From assembly GCA_934667425.1 (NCBI GenBank), contig CAKULV010000021.1, positions 1-48,989 of the forward strand: DNA of 48,989 bases, given 5' to 3'. This document shows positions 39,445 to 48,049 of this stretch, piece by piece. Position numbers and translations under genes: made by a program. The notes beneath the pieces are model-generated. The model worked only from the letters and a program-made list of their open reading frames with translations, had not been told where the DNA came from and searched no databases. Source of the stretch: an uncultured Kiritimatiellota bacterium. GTDB taxonomy: Bacteria > Verrucomicrobiota > Kiritimatiellia > RFP12 > UBA1067. Position 1 is the stretch's first letter; the number at the start of each line of letters is the position of its first letter.

Positions 39445-42400
39445 TCAAAGCGTGCGTTTCAGTTCGTCAATGGCGGCCGCGAGTTCCATGTTGAACTCGA
39501 TTTCCGCGAGCTGGGCGTCAAGCACGTCCTCAATGTACGCAAGGAGCGTCTGCCCGTCGATTTCGCCTGCCTGGTACAGCTTCACGCAGTCCTCCTCGTC
39601 TACGGCCTTCGGAGCGTCGTGCTTGAGTAGACGCACGATGTCCTGCCTGGCTGCGGCGGCGTTCAGGACTGTCTCGCGCCAGGCCTGTATCGCGCCGTCG
39701 CGCGTTTCGTCGCGCTCCGCAGTCGCTTCGGCGATGGCCTTGCGGTTCCTGTTCCAGATCGGGATGTCGATGCCTGCGACGATCCCGAGGCGGTCGGTGC
39801 CTTCTTCCCTGCTGTAGGCGGGACCGAACCTGAGGTCTGGATATTGGCGCCTTATCTCGGCCCGGAGCGCGGCTTCGCCGCCTTCGAGACGCGCCATGCG
39901 TTCCCTGACCTTTGGATGTTTCGTGAACTCCATGATCGGCGGCATTTCCGCGAGGGCCATCATGTCTGCCGCCTGAAGCGGCTTCTCGGCATAATCGTCG
40001 ATCGCGATGGCGACGTTTGGCGCAAGGCCGAGCAGTCTCCTGAGCTCCGATTCTGCGGCATTGCCCTCCGCAACGGTTTCGCTCAGCTGATGCCTCCTTG
40101 CGTGCACGCGGCGATCCATGGCCGCGATGTCTGCGGCTGAAGCTTCCCCTGCCCGGGATAGACGCTTCATTGTCTCCGCCATCGCCTTGAGGCGTGGGCC
40201 GTCAAGGAATCTGCGTATGGCCTTTTCGCGGTTCTGCGCGGATTTCAGTTTGTGGAATGCGGCGCGGGCGTCCGCCGCGACGTCGTTCTCCGCCGCGACC
40301 GCCGCAAGGGCGTCCGCCTCGGCGTAGAGTTCCGCCGCCTTGGCGTCAAACGCGGGCGCGCCGGAAAGGGGAATGGCGAAAGACAGCGATGCGCCGCCGA
40401 GGAACGGGTTCTCCGAGGACTGGACGATCCTGTTGAGGTCGATGTCGAGGGACGGGTCGTTCCACCATCCGGTCTCTGCGGCTATCGCCTTGGAGTTCCT
40501 GCATTTCAGCCGCATGGCGTTAAGCTCGGCGTTGCCGATCCTGGCGAGAAGGGCGGCATCGTCCGCGCTTGCCAGATGGACGCTTCCAGTTGCCGATGTC
40601 CAGGCGGACGCCTCATGCCTCCAGTCCACAGGCGAGGCCTCGTACGTCTTGCATCCGGATGCGAAGGACAGCCCGATCATCGCGACGGCAGACGCGGCAA
40701 TGCCGGCGGATCTCGAACGGCCGCCCGTCAGCACGATCTTCGCCGCGGCCGGCAGGACCGCGAGATTGAGGAATGTCGCGCCGAGTATCCCGCCGAACTG
40801 CACCAGCGCGAGCGGGGCGAGCAGCTCTCCGCCGGGCTTGTTCCCCGCCATGATTATCGGTACGAGCCCGATGACCGTGGTGAGCGACGTCATGAGGATC
40901 GGGACCATCCTCTCCGACGAGCCGTCCTCTATCGCCCGTTCGAGCGAATCCCCCGCGTCCATGCGTTCGCCGTAGCGATTCAGGAGGAGCAGTCCGTTGC
41001 GCAGCGTGAAGCCCGTGACGGTGATGAAGCCGACGAGCGACGACACCGAGAGGACGGGATGCGCGATCGCTACTGCGGCGATTCCGCCAACGAGCCCAAG
41101 CGGGATGTTGACGAGCGCAAGCGCGGTCGAGCGGAGGTCGCGAAGCGCGGCGAATACGAGGAGTCCGATCGCGGCGAGCAGGGCGACGCCAAGGACGGAA
41201 AGTCGGCGGGCGGCGCTTTCGCGGGCCTTGTAGCTTCCGTCGTAGTCTATGGAGCATCCGTATCTCTTTGCGACAGGATCGAGCTTTTCCCCGAGCGCGG
41301 CTATGAGGTCTCCGGTGTTCTCGTTTGCCGCCGGGTTGCAGGATATGAGCGCCTTGCGCCTCCCCCCTTCTCGGAGGAGCAGGTTGGACGCCATCTCCGG
41401 GACGACGCGCGCGACCTCGTCGAGGCGCACGTGGCGTCCCGTCTTTCCGGACAGGATCAGGGACTTGACGGCATCGGGGCCGGCGTTTTTGTCAATCCCC
41501 GACAGCCGAACGGTCACGGATCGGCGCGACAGCCCATTCCGCACTTCCCCGGCCTCGACGCCGTAAAACGCCGCCGACACCTGCTCGCCGGCGTCCTTGA
41601 GTGTCAGCCCGGCTTCCGAGAGAAGGTCGATGTCGTAGTCTATGCGGTATGTCTTCACCATCACTTCGCGGTTCGCCCTTACGTCTGCCGCGCCTTTCAC
41701 GGTGGCGAGAGCCTTCTTTACGTCGGCGACGGCCGCGCGCAGGCGTTCTGGATCTTCCCCGTATATGTTGATGGCGATCTCGGATTCCGTGCCGGAGAGT
41801 ATTGCGCTTATGCGGTGCGCGATGGGATACCCCACGAGGTGGCTCGTCCCGGGGATCGAGCCGAGTATGGCGCGGATTTCGTCGCGGATGCGGTTGGAGT
41901 CGGCCGATGCGTCGAGGCGCACCAGGAATTCTGAGCTTGAGACGGGCTCGGCATGCTGGTCGCGCTCCGCGCGTCCCGTCCGCCGTGTGACGTCAAGGAC
42001 TCCATCGATCGACTTTATCGCGGAGATGCAGGATTCGGAGACGCGCTCCGTCTCGTCGAGGGAGGATCCGGGCGGCAGGGATAGCGACACGTTGAACGAG
42101 CCTTCATGGAAGGGCGGCAGGAAGCTTGACCCGAACGAGGTTGCCATCCAGAACGCCGCCGCGCACATGGCGATGGCGAGGAACACTATCGTGCGCGGAA
42201 CCTTCAGGGTGAGGCGCACCATCGGACGGTATGCCGCCTTCAGCGCCCTTGTCGCCGCCGATTCGCCCGCGCTGCCCCTGGCCTTCTTCGGATCTTTCCA
42301 CAGCAGCGACGCAAGCGAAGGGACGATTGTCACCGCCGCGATGAAGGACATCGAGAACACGATGAGGAAGGCAAGGCCCAAAGGACGGAAGAAGCGCCCT

Positions 42401-43797
42401 TCGAGGCCGGACAGCATAAGGAGCGGAATGAACACCAGCACGATTATCGCGGTGGAGAAAAGCACGCTTGGCAGGACTGACGAGGCCGCCTCGAGGATCA
42501 CGGCCTGCCTGCTCTTGCGCAAGGTCGGCGGCAACGCGGAGTTCTCCCCGAGCCGCCTCCATGTCACTTCCGTGAATATGATGGCCGCGTCGACTATGTC
42601 GCCTGCGGCGACCGCGAACCCGCCGAGTGTCATCACGTTTACCCCGAGGTCGAATGCGGGGAAGCACAGTACGCCGAGCAGCACGGATAGCGGAATGGAT
42701 ACAAGCACTATCGCAAGCGTCCTGAAGCTGAGGAGCGTCAGCCCGAGTACCATCACCACGATGATCACGGCGTCGCGCAGGACATCCTTGCTTCCCTTTA
42801 CCGAGAGTCCGATGAAGTCGTCCTGCCTGTAGGCTGTGCGGTGGATCTCGATGCCTTTGGACTTGACTTCGGCCTCGTAGGCATCCAGGACCTTGTCGAG
42901 CTGGGCGGTCAATTCCGGCGTATTCCCGCCCGGCGCCTTCTGGACGGACAGCACTACCGCGTCTTGTCCGTTGAACGAGGCGCTTCCGCGTCGTGGCGCC
43001 CCGGCCAGCGTGACATCCGCCACATCTCCGAGGCGCAGGCTTTCCCCAGGGGCGACCGGAAGCCTTTTCAGGGCCTCGATGTCGTCTGCGCGGGCGATCT
43101 GCCGCAGGGGGATCTCTTCGCCGGCGACGTGCGCGAGGTATCCTGCGCTCGAATACGTGCGGGAATCCTGTGCGGCGGCGATTACGTCGTTGACGGAGAC
43201 GCCGTTTGCCGCAAGGCGGCGGGGATTGACCTCTATCCTGTATTCCGGAAGGCGCCCTCCTATCGCCACGACCTCGCCGATCCCCGGCACCGACAGCAGC
43301 CTGTTGCGCAGATCGAATTCGGCGGATTCCCGGAGCTCTGTCGCCGACACCGTGTTGGAGGGGGCCGTTAGCGCGAGGAGCATTATCTCCCCTGTCACGG
43401 AAACGATGGGGGCGAGCTCAGGATCCGCCTCCGCGGGAAGCGTCTCGCGTACACGCGACAGGCGCTCGAAGACGTCGAAGCGGGCGCGGGCGATGTCCGT
43501 GGCCCAGTCGAAGTCCACCCACACGAACGAGAGGCCGCCGCTGGAGCTGGAGCGAATCGTCGATACGCCGGGCACACCGTTTACGGCAGCCTCTATCGGA
43601 AGCGTGACGCGCTGCTCGACTTCTTCGGCCGTCAGTCCGCCGGCCTCCGTCTGGATCACCACACGCGGCACATGGATGTCGGGGAAGACATCCATTGGAA
43701 GGGATTCTGCCGTCCGCAGCCCAAGGAGGGCCAGTCCGAACATGATTGCGAGAATCAGCTTCGGATAGGACAATATGAGCTTGAATACGTGTTTCAT
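39445..43797 (-). CDS. CusA/CzcA-type heavy-metal RND pump fused to a TolC-like outer-membrane factor
   Basis: A 1450-residue protein. Residues 1 to about 1040 are an HAE/HME RND pump: MKHVFKLILSYPKLILAIMF, MDVFPDIHVPRVVIQTEAGG, the charged helix AAGDIVDAAIIFTEVTWRRL, and two sets of transmembrane helices and periplasmic loops. At 1030-1050 there is an extra hydrophobic segment ending SFASGC, a lipobox with Cys1049 (codon 40651-40653). After it comes a TolC/CusC-like outer-membrane factor (about 1050-1450) with long helical repeats. RND-OMF fusions of this size are known in Bacteroidetes. The start 43797 is chosen because the promoter lies just upstream; it may be leaderless. Confidence 0.9.
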   Translation of the reverse strand: MKHVFKLILSYPKLILAIMFGLALLGLRTAESLPMDVFPDIHVPRVVIQTEAGGLTAEEVEQRVTLPIEAAVNGVPGVSTIRSSSSGGLSFVWVDFDWATDIARARFDVFERLSRVRETLPAEADPELAPIVSVTGEIMLLALTAPSNTVSATELRESAEFDLRNRLLSVPGIGEVVAIGGRLPEYRIEVNPRRLAANGVSVNDVIAAAQDSRTYSSAGYLAHVAGEEIPLRQIARADDIEALKRLPVAPGESLRLGDVADVTLAGAPRRGSASFNGQDAVVLSVQKAPGGNTPELTAQLDKVLDAYEAEVKSKGIEIHRTAYRQDDFIGLSVKGSKDVLRDAVIIVVMVLGLTLLSFRTLAIVLVSIPLSVLLGVLCFPAFDLGVNVMTLGGFAVAAGDIVDAAIIFTEVTWRRLGENSALPPTLRKSRQAVILEAASSVLPSVLFSTAIIVLVFIPLLMLSGLEGRFFRPLGLAFLIVFSMSFIAAVTIVPSLASLLWKDPKKARGSAGESAATRALKAAYRPMVRLTLKVPRTIVFLAIAMCAAAFWMATSFGSSFLPPFHEGSFNVSLSLPPGSSLDETERVSESCISAIKSIDGVLDVTRRTGRAERDQHAEPVSSSEFLVRLDASADSNRIRDEIRAILGSIPGTSHLVGYPIAHRISAILSGTESEIAINIYGEDPERLRAAVADVKKALATVKGAADVRANREVMVKTYRIDYDIDLLSEAGLTLKDAGEQVSAAFYGVEAGEVRNGLSRRSVTVRLSGIDKNAGPDAVKSLILSGKTGRHVRLDEVARVVPEMASNLLLREGGRRKALISCNPAANENTGDLIAALGEKLDPVAKRYGCSIDYDGSYKARESAARRLSVLGVALLAAIGLLVFAALRDLRSTALALVNIPLGLVGGIAAVAIAHPVLSVSSLVGFITVTGFTLRNGLLLLNRYGERMDAGDSLERAIEDGSSERMVPILMTSLTTVIGLVPIIMAGNKPGGELLAPLALVQFGGILGATFLNLAVLPAAAKIVLTGGRSRSAGIAASAVAMIGLSFASGCKTYEASPVDWRHEASAWTSATGSVHLASADDAALLARIGNAELNAMRLKCRNSKAIAAETGWWNDPSLDIDLNRIVQSSENPFLGGASLSFAIPLSGAPAFDAKAAELYAEADALAAVAAENDVAADARAAFHKLKSAQNREKAIRRFLDGPRLKAMAETMKRLSRAGEASAADIAAMDRRVHARRHQLSETVAEGNAAESELRRLLGLAPNVAIAIDDYAEKPLQAADMMALAEMPPIMEFTKHPKVRERMARLEGGEAALRAEIRRQYPDLRFGPAYSREEGTDRLGIVAGIDIPIWNRNRKAIAEATAERDETRDGAIQAWRETVLNAAAARQDIVRLLKHDAPKAVDEEDCVKLYQAGEIDGQTLLAYIEDVLDAQLAEIEFNMELAAAIDELKRTL

Positions 43798-43804
43798 GCC
43801 GCAC

Positions 43805-43833
43805 ATTGTAGAAAACTTTGGGTGAACGTGCAA
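43805..43833 (-). promoter_or_regulatory. Promoter of the metal efflux operon
   Basis: On the minus strand TTGCAC (43828-43833) and TACAAT (43805-43810) are 17 bp apart. Seven bases separate the -10 from the start codon at 43797, so the mRNA is probably leaderless. Confidence 0.65.
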
Positions 43834-43844
43834 AGAATGGGCGG

Positions 43845-43931
43845 CAAGATAACCAAATGGCAATCTTCGCGCAATGTTGGCGCATTTGCCCGCCCCTTAT
43901 CTTACGGGAAGATTGCCATTTGGTTATCTTG
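43845..43931. repeat. Perfect 24-bp inverted repeat
   Basis: The arms at 43845-43868 and 43908-43931 are exact reverse complements (core ACCAAATGG on the left) around a 39-bp spacer. It lies 11 bp upstream of the efflux operon -35 and upstream of the divergent small ORF at 44011. It could be an operator, a cruciform or a small mobile element. No coding sequence lies inside. Confidence 0.85.
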
Positions 43932-44010
43932 TTCAAAATTCGTAGGCTTTTTTAGCGGAAAGGAATACAATGCCCCCGTAAAAGAAAATGTATCCACAGG
44001 GAGGTTGCAG

Positions 44011-44295
44011 ATGAAGAAGTCAGCATTGATGATTGCGGCGGCGGTTTTCGCGGTTGCGATGTCTGCCGAGTGTGCGGTGGTCGAGTTCAGCGCCCGGCAG
44101 GATCGAGAGACCGTCGTTAATTGCTCGCGAGACCGCACCATGAAGCGGATGCACCAGCGGATGCGCCGGAATCGCGATCACGCAAGCGGTATCGACCGGG
44201 ACAGGCGGCAGGATGCGAAGCCTGTGTCTCCAAGGGATAGCCAGACGGCGCAAGCAAAAGCGGAAGTTTTGCTTGCGTTCCCCGTTGTTTTTTGA
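44011..44295 (+). CDS. Small secreted protein, unknown
   Basis: A 94-residue open frame with a clear signal peptide (MKKSALMIAAAVFAVAMSAECA) and a strong GGGAGG site 6 bp upstream. After about residue 35 the sequence turns very rich in Arg, His, Asp and Gln (RDRTMKRMHQRMRRNRDH) with no family I know. The last 15 codons run through a strong hairpin (44249-44277) and T-run, and the stop lies right after the T-run. Either the gene is genuine and its end overlaps the terminator, or an original gene has been frameshifted downstream of the signal peptide. It diverges from the metal efflux operon, so a metal-related periplasmic role is possible but not shown. Confidence 0.5.
   Translation: MKKSALMIAAAVFAVAMSAECAVVEFSARQDRETVVNCSRDRTMKRMHQRMRRNRDHASGIDRDRRQDAKPVSPRDSQTAQAKAEVLLAFPVVF
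44249..44293 (+). terminator. Hairpin and T-run at the end of the small secreted ORF
   Basis: An 11-bp perfect stem CGCAAGCAAAA 44249-44259 with TTTTGCTTGCG 44267-44277. A T-run at 44288-44293 follows after 10 bases, so the spacing is not ideal for an intrinsic terminator. Confidence 0.5.
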
Positions 44296-44301
44296 TACCT
44301 T
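44273..44301 (+). promoter_or_regulatory. Possible promoter of rpsA-rpmB
   Basis: TTGCGT 44273-44278 and TACCTT 44296-44301 are 17 bp apart. The -35 matches the tRNA-Glu promoter, but the -10 is weak. Confidence 0.35.
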
Positions 44302-44377
44302 ACGAATCCTCTTGCCCAAAGACGGGAAGAGCGCGGCTGAAAACCGCGATTGACTACAAACAAGAAAAGTATAAAAA

Positions 44378-46132
44378 ATGGCTATTCGCAAACCCGCTGA
44401 GGCAAGTGAGAAGTCCGCTGCCATGGCGGAGCTCCTTGCCGGGACAGGCAAGGAATCCACGTTCAAATCTGGTTCTATCGTGGAAGGGACCGTATCCGCA
44501 GTCAAGGGCGACACCGTATTCACCGACATTGGCTACAAGTCTGAAGGTGAAGTGAGCCTTGATGAGTTCTCCGATCCCGCCGAGGCGGTTCCGGGTCACA
44601 AGTTCAACGTGATGATCATCGCCCTTGAGGATGATCGCACTGGAATGCTCAAGCTCTCCAAGCGCAGCGCCGACGCGCAGATCCGCTGGAAGATGGTTCA
44701 GGAGCGTTATGTCGAGGGATGTGTCGTCAAGGGCACGATCCGCTCCAAGGTCAATGGCGGCCTCATCGTGGATGTCGATGGCGTGGAGGCGTTCCTCCCC
44801 GGTTCGCAGCTTGATGTCGTGCCGATTCGCGACCTCGCCCCGTACATTGGGCAGACGTATGACTTTAAGGTAATCAAGATTTCCTCCGAGCGCCGCAACG
44901 TCATCATCTCCCGCCGCGAGCTTATCGAGGGCACGATGGCCGAGAAGAAGGCGGAGCTGCTCTCCTCCCTCGCGAAGGGCGAGATCCGCAAGGGCAAGGT
45001 CAAGAACATCACCGATTTCGGCGCGTTCATCGATCTTGACGGCATTGACGGCCTGCTGCACATCACCGACATGAGCTGGGGCCGCATCAAGCATCCGTCC
45101 GAGCTGCTCAAGGTCGGCCAGGAGCTTGACGTCATGGTGCTTGACGTCGATCAGGATCGCGAGCGCATTTCGCTCGGCCTCCGTCAGCTTTCCGAGAATC
45201 CGTGGGATACGATCGCCGAGCAGTTCCCGAAGGGGACGCATGTCAAGGGCAAGGTCGTCAACCTGGCGGCATACGGTGCGTTCGTCGAGATTGCGCCCAA
45301 CATCGAAGGTCTCGTCCACATCAGCGAGTTCAGCTGGACGAAGCGCGTTGCCCGCGCGAGCGACATGCTCAACATCGGCGACGAGGTTGAGGTGGAGATC
45401 CTCGAGGTCAACGCCAAGGAGCAGAAGATTTCCCTCGGTCTCAAGCAGTGCATGTCCAATCCGTGGGATACGGTCAAGGAGCGCTATCCGGTCGGTACGC
45501 GCGTCAAGGGCAAGGTCCGCAACTTCACGACCTATGGCGCGTTCGTCGAGCTGGAAGAGGGTATCGACGGCATGATCCACGTGAGCGACATGAGCTGGAC
45601 TCGCAAGATCAACCATCCGTCGGAGTGCCTTGAGAAAGGCAAGGAGGTCGAGGCGATCGTCCTTGAGGTCAATCCTCAGGAGCAGCGCATCTCCCTTGGC
45701 CTGAAGCAGGCTTCGCAGGATCCTTGGTCCGAAATCGCCTCCAAGTACAAGGTCGGCCAGCTCGTCAAGGGCAAGGTCTCCAAGATCGCGTCCTTCGGTG
45801 CGTTCATCGAGCTTGAGGATGGCGTCGACGGCCTTGTGCACATCTCGCAGATCTCCGATGATCGCGTCGAGAAGGTTAAGGATGTCCTTCAGGTCGGCCA
45901 GGAGGTTGAGGCCCGCGTGGTCAAGGTTGACCGCAACGAGCGCCGCATCGGCCTTTCGATCCGCGCGGTGAACATGACCGAGGATGAGGTGAAGGCCCTC
46001 TCCGCCGAAGCAGATGCGGAATCCGCTGACGGTTCCGCTGCGGCGGCTGGAAGCGAGTCGTTCGGCGGCCTTGGCGCAGCGTTCGACGAGGCGTTCCAGA
46101 ATGTCGAATGGCAGCCTGGCGAAGCAAACTGA
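44378..46132 (+). CDS. rpsA: 30S ribosomal protein S1
   Basis: A 584-residue protein with six S1 (OB-fold) domains. The clearest repeats are FGAFIDLDGIDGLLHITDMS, YGAFVEIAPNIEGLVHIS, YGAFVELEEGIDGMIHVS and FGAFIELEDGVDGLVHIS, followed by a short acidic Ala/Glu/Gly tail. S1 binds mRNA on the small subunit and helps initiate translation. The leader (AAGAAAAGTATAAAAA) lacks a Shine-Dalgarno site and is A-rich, as is typical of rpsA, which S1 itself regulates in Escherichia coli. rpmB follows 25 bp downstream. Confidence 0.97.
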   Translation: MAIRKPAEASEKSAAMAELLAGTGKESTFKSGSIVEGTVSAVKGDTVFTDIGYKSEGEVSLDEFSDPAEAVPGHKFNVMIIALEDDRTGMLKLSKRSADAQIRWKMVQERYVEGCVVKGTIRSKVNGGLIVDVDGVEAFLPGSQLDVVPIRDLAPYIGQTYDFKVIKISSERRNVIISRRELIEGTMAEKKAELLSSLAKGEIRKGKVKNITDFGAFIDLDGIDGLLHITDMSWGRIKHPSELLKVGQELDVMVLDVDQDRERISLGLRQLSENPWDTIAEQFPKGTHVKGKVVNLAAYGAFVEIAPNIEGLVHISEFSWTKRVARASDMLNIGDEVEVEILEVNAKEQKISLGLKQCMSNPWDTVKERYPVGTRVKGKVRNFTTYGAFVELEEGIDGMIHVSDMSWTRKINHPSECLEKGKEVEAIVLEVNPQEQRISLGLKQASQDPWSEIASKYKVGQLVKGKVSKIASFGAFIELEDGVDGLVHISQISDDRVEKVKDVLQVGQEVEARVVKVDRNERRIGLSIRAVNMTEDEVKALSAEADAESADGSAAAAGSESFGGLGAAFDEAFQNVEWQPGEAN

Positions 46133-46157
46133 GAAACCTATTTAAGGAGTAAAGAAA

Positions 46158-46388
46158 ATGGCCAGAGTATGTGAAATGTGCGGCAAGAAGCCCGTAGCCG
46201 GGCGCTCGATTGTGCGTAAGGGTTCGCCCAAGTACAAAGGCGGCATCGGCTTGCACACGACAGGCATTTCGAAGCGTCGTTTCCTCCCGAACCTGCATGA
46301 TGTGCGGGTCTCGGACGGGAAGGGCAACACGAAGCGCATGTGCCTGTGCGCCAAGTGCATCAAGAGCGGCAAGGTCGCAAAGGCCTAG
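46158..46388 (+). CDS. rpmB: 50S ribosomal protein L28 (zinc-binding form)
   Basis: A 76-residue L28. Typical residues are MARVCEMCGKKP, GIGLHTTGISKRRFLPNLH, and RMCLCAKCIKSGKV at the end. The two Cys pairs (CEMC and CLCAKC) mark the zinc-binding form. A strong AAGGAG precedes the ATG. It is co-transcribed with rpsA and followed by a terminator. Confidence 0.96.
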   Translation: MARVCEMCGKKPVAGRSIVRKGSPKYKGGIGLHTTGISKRRFLPNLHDVRVSDGKGNTKRMCLCAKCIKSGKVAKA

Positions 46389-46429
46389 GCCGGATCAGAG
46401 AATGTCGCCCTGCGGGGCGGCAGTCCCGC

Positions 46430-46463
46430 CGGGCGGACGCGTTTGCGCGACCGCCCGCGCTTT
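46430..46463 (+). terminator. Terminator after rpmB
   Basis: CGGGCGG 46430-46436 pairs with CCGCCCG 46451-46457. The loop has further pairing (ACGCG/CGCG), and CGCTTTTG follows. Confidence 0.75.
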
Positions 46464-46501
46464 TGTAAAGGGGTGCAGTTTTCTTATCGGCGAGGTTTCC
46501 C

Positions 46502-48037
46502 ATGGGCAAGGCGTTTAACATAAGGCATTTCAGTAATGCTTCGGACTACACGAAGAACTTTGTCGTCCAGAGTGAGATCGACAGGTACCTGCCGGGCGGC
46601 AAGCACTTCATAGACGAGGATCTAATAAACCGTACTCTTGCGGCGGCGGATGCCACGCCGGTCGATCCGGCTCGCATACGCGAGATAATCGCGAAGTCGG
46701 AGTCCACCTGCGAAACTCTTGACGTCGCCGACACCGCCGCGCTCATGCGCGTCACGGATCGCGACCTTTTCGAGGAGATGAGGGCGGCGGCAGACCGCAT
46801 CAAGCACAAGGTCTACGACAACCGGATCGTCATGTTCGCGCCGCTGTACATGTCCAACCTTTGCGTGAACGGATGCCGGTATTGCGGTTTCCGCAACGGC
46901 AACGACCTGCAGAAGCGGCGGGTGCTTACGATGGACGAGCTGAAGCAGGAGGTGGACGTGCTTGCCGGGCGCATAGGGCACAAGCGCATAATCGCTGTGT
47001 ACGGCGAGCACCCGGAGACGTCCACCGACTACATCGCCGAGACCATCCGCACCTGCTATGGGCGGCAGGTGAAGGCGCCGAAGACGGGTGCGCCCGTCGG
47101 CATCCGGAGGGTGAACGTGAATGCGGCGCCTCTGCCTGTGGAGGATCTCAAGGTCCTTCATGAGGTCGGCATCGGCACGTTCCAGGTCTTCCAGGAGACT
47201 TACAACAGGAAGCTGTATGAGTCCATGCATCCGGCATGGAGCGTGAAGGGAAATTACGACTGGCGCACGACGTGCTTCCACCGCTGCATGGAGGCTGGCG
47301 TGGACGATGTCGGCTTCGGCGTTCTGTACGGGCTGTGCGACTGGCGCTTCGAGGTGCTTGCCACGATCCTCCATGCGCGCGATCTCGAACGGTGGTTCAA
47401 CATAGGGCCGCACACGATTTCATTCCCGCGCCTTGAGCCGGCAAGCGGAACCCGCGTCCCCGAGGAATCCCCGTGGCTCATCGATGACGACACGTTCGCC
47501 CGGATTCTCGTGATAATGCGTCTTTCTGTGCCGTACACCGGCATGATCGTGACGGCAAGGGAGCGGCCGGAGTCGCGCAACCGCGTGCTGGACCATGGAA
47601 TGACGCAGCTTGACTGCTCGTCCAACATCGCGATAAAGGGATACAGCGATTTCTCCGACGAGGCCCATCAGGAGAAGGCCCGCCAGCAGTTCATGCTTGG
47701 CGACAACCGATCCATCGAGACGATGGTCCGCTACCTTGCCGAACGTGGCGTGATCACAAGCTTCTGCACCGCAGGATACCGTTGCGGACGTACGGGAGGG
47801 TGCATCATGGACGCGCTCAAGACGGGCCGGGAGGGCAAGTTCTGCAAGATCAATGCGGTGCTGACTTTCCGCGAGTGGCTGGACGATTTCGCGAAGGATC
47901 CCGAGACGATCCGCATAGGCAACGAACTCATAGAGAAGGAACTGCGCGGCATAGAGGCGTGGGTGCCGAAGTTCTATCCGCAGGTGAAGAGGCAGTATGA
48001 CGCAACCTGCGCGGGATCCCGCGACCTCTTTTTCTGA
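46502..48037 (+). CDS. hydG: HydG-like radical SAM enzyme ([FeFe]-hydrogenase maturase) with altered C-terminal motif
   Basis: A 511-residue protein aligned by eye over its length to HydG, which cleaves tyrosine to make the CO and CN ligands of the hydrogenase H-cluster. The radical SAM motif CX3CX2C is Cys121, Cys125 and Cys128 (CVNGCRYCGF). HydG regions such as VYGEHPETSTDYIAETI, FQVFQETYNRKLYESMHP, DVGFGVLYGLCDWRFEVL and HTISFPRLEPASGT are present. The C-terminal cluster motif, normally CX2CX22C (CTACYR), reads CTAGYRC: Cys422 and Cys448 are in place, but the middle Cys is Gly425, with extra Cys at 428 and 434. No hydE, hydF or hydrogenase gene is in the window. Confidence 0.9.
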   Translation: MGKAFNIRHFSNASDYTKNFVVQSEIDRYLPGGKHFIDEDLINRTLAAADATPVDPARIREIIAKSESTCETLDVADTAALMRVTDRDLFEEMRAAADRIKHKVYDNRIVMFAPLYMSNLCVNGCRYCGFRNGNDLQKRRVLTMDELKQEVDVLAGRIGHKRIIAVYGEHPETSTDYIAETIRTCYGRQVKAPKTGAPVGIRRVNVNAAPLPVEDLKVLHEVGIGTFQVFQETYNRKLYESMHPAWSVKGNYDWRTTCFHRCMEAGVDDVGFGVLYGLCDWRFEVLATILHARDLERWFNIGPHTISFPRLEPASGTRVPEESPWLIDDDTFARILVIMRLSVPYTGMIVTARERPESRNRVLDHGMTQLDCSSNIAIKGYSDFSDEAHQEKARQQFMLGDNRSIETMVRYLAERGVITSFCTAGYRCGRTGGCIMDALKTGREGKFCKINAVLTFREWLDDFAKDPETIRIGNELIEKELRGIEAWVPKFYPQVKRQYDATCAGSRDLFF

Positions 48038-48049
48038 TGGAGGCTCCCA

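Noticed and set aside
43798..43863. Upstream start for the RND pump at 43863
   Set aside because: It would place the coding region across the promoter and into the 24-bp inverted repeat and add 22 residues before the conserved start MKHVFKLILSYPK.
43988..43998. DnaA box-like GTATCCACA, possible origin
   Set aside because: A single near-match without a cluster or a dnaA/dnaN neighbour.
44350..44375. TTGACT and TATAAA directly before rpsA as a promoter
   Set aside because: The spacer is only 14 bp and the -10 would lie 2 bp from the ATG.
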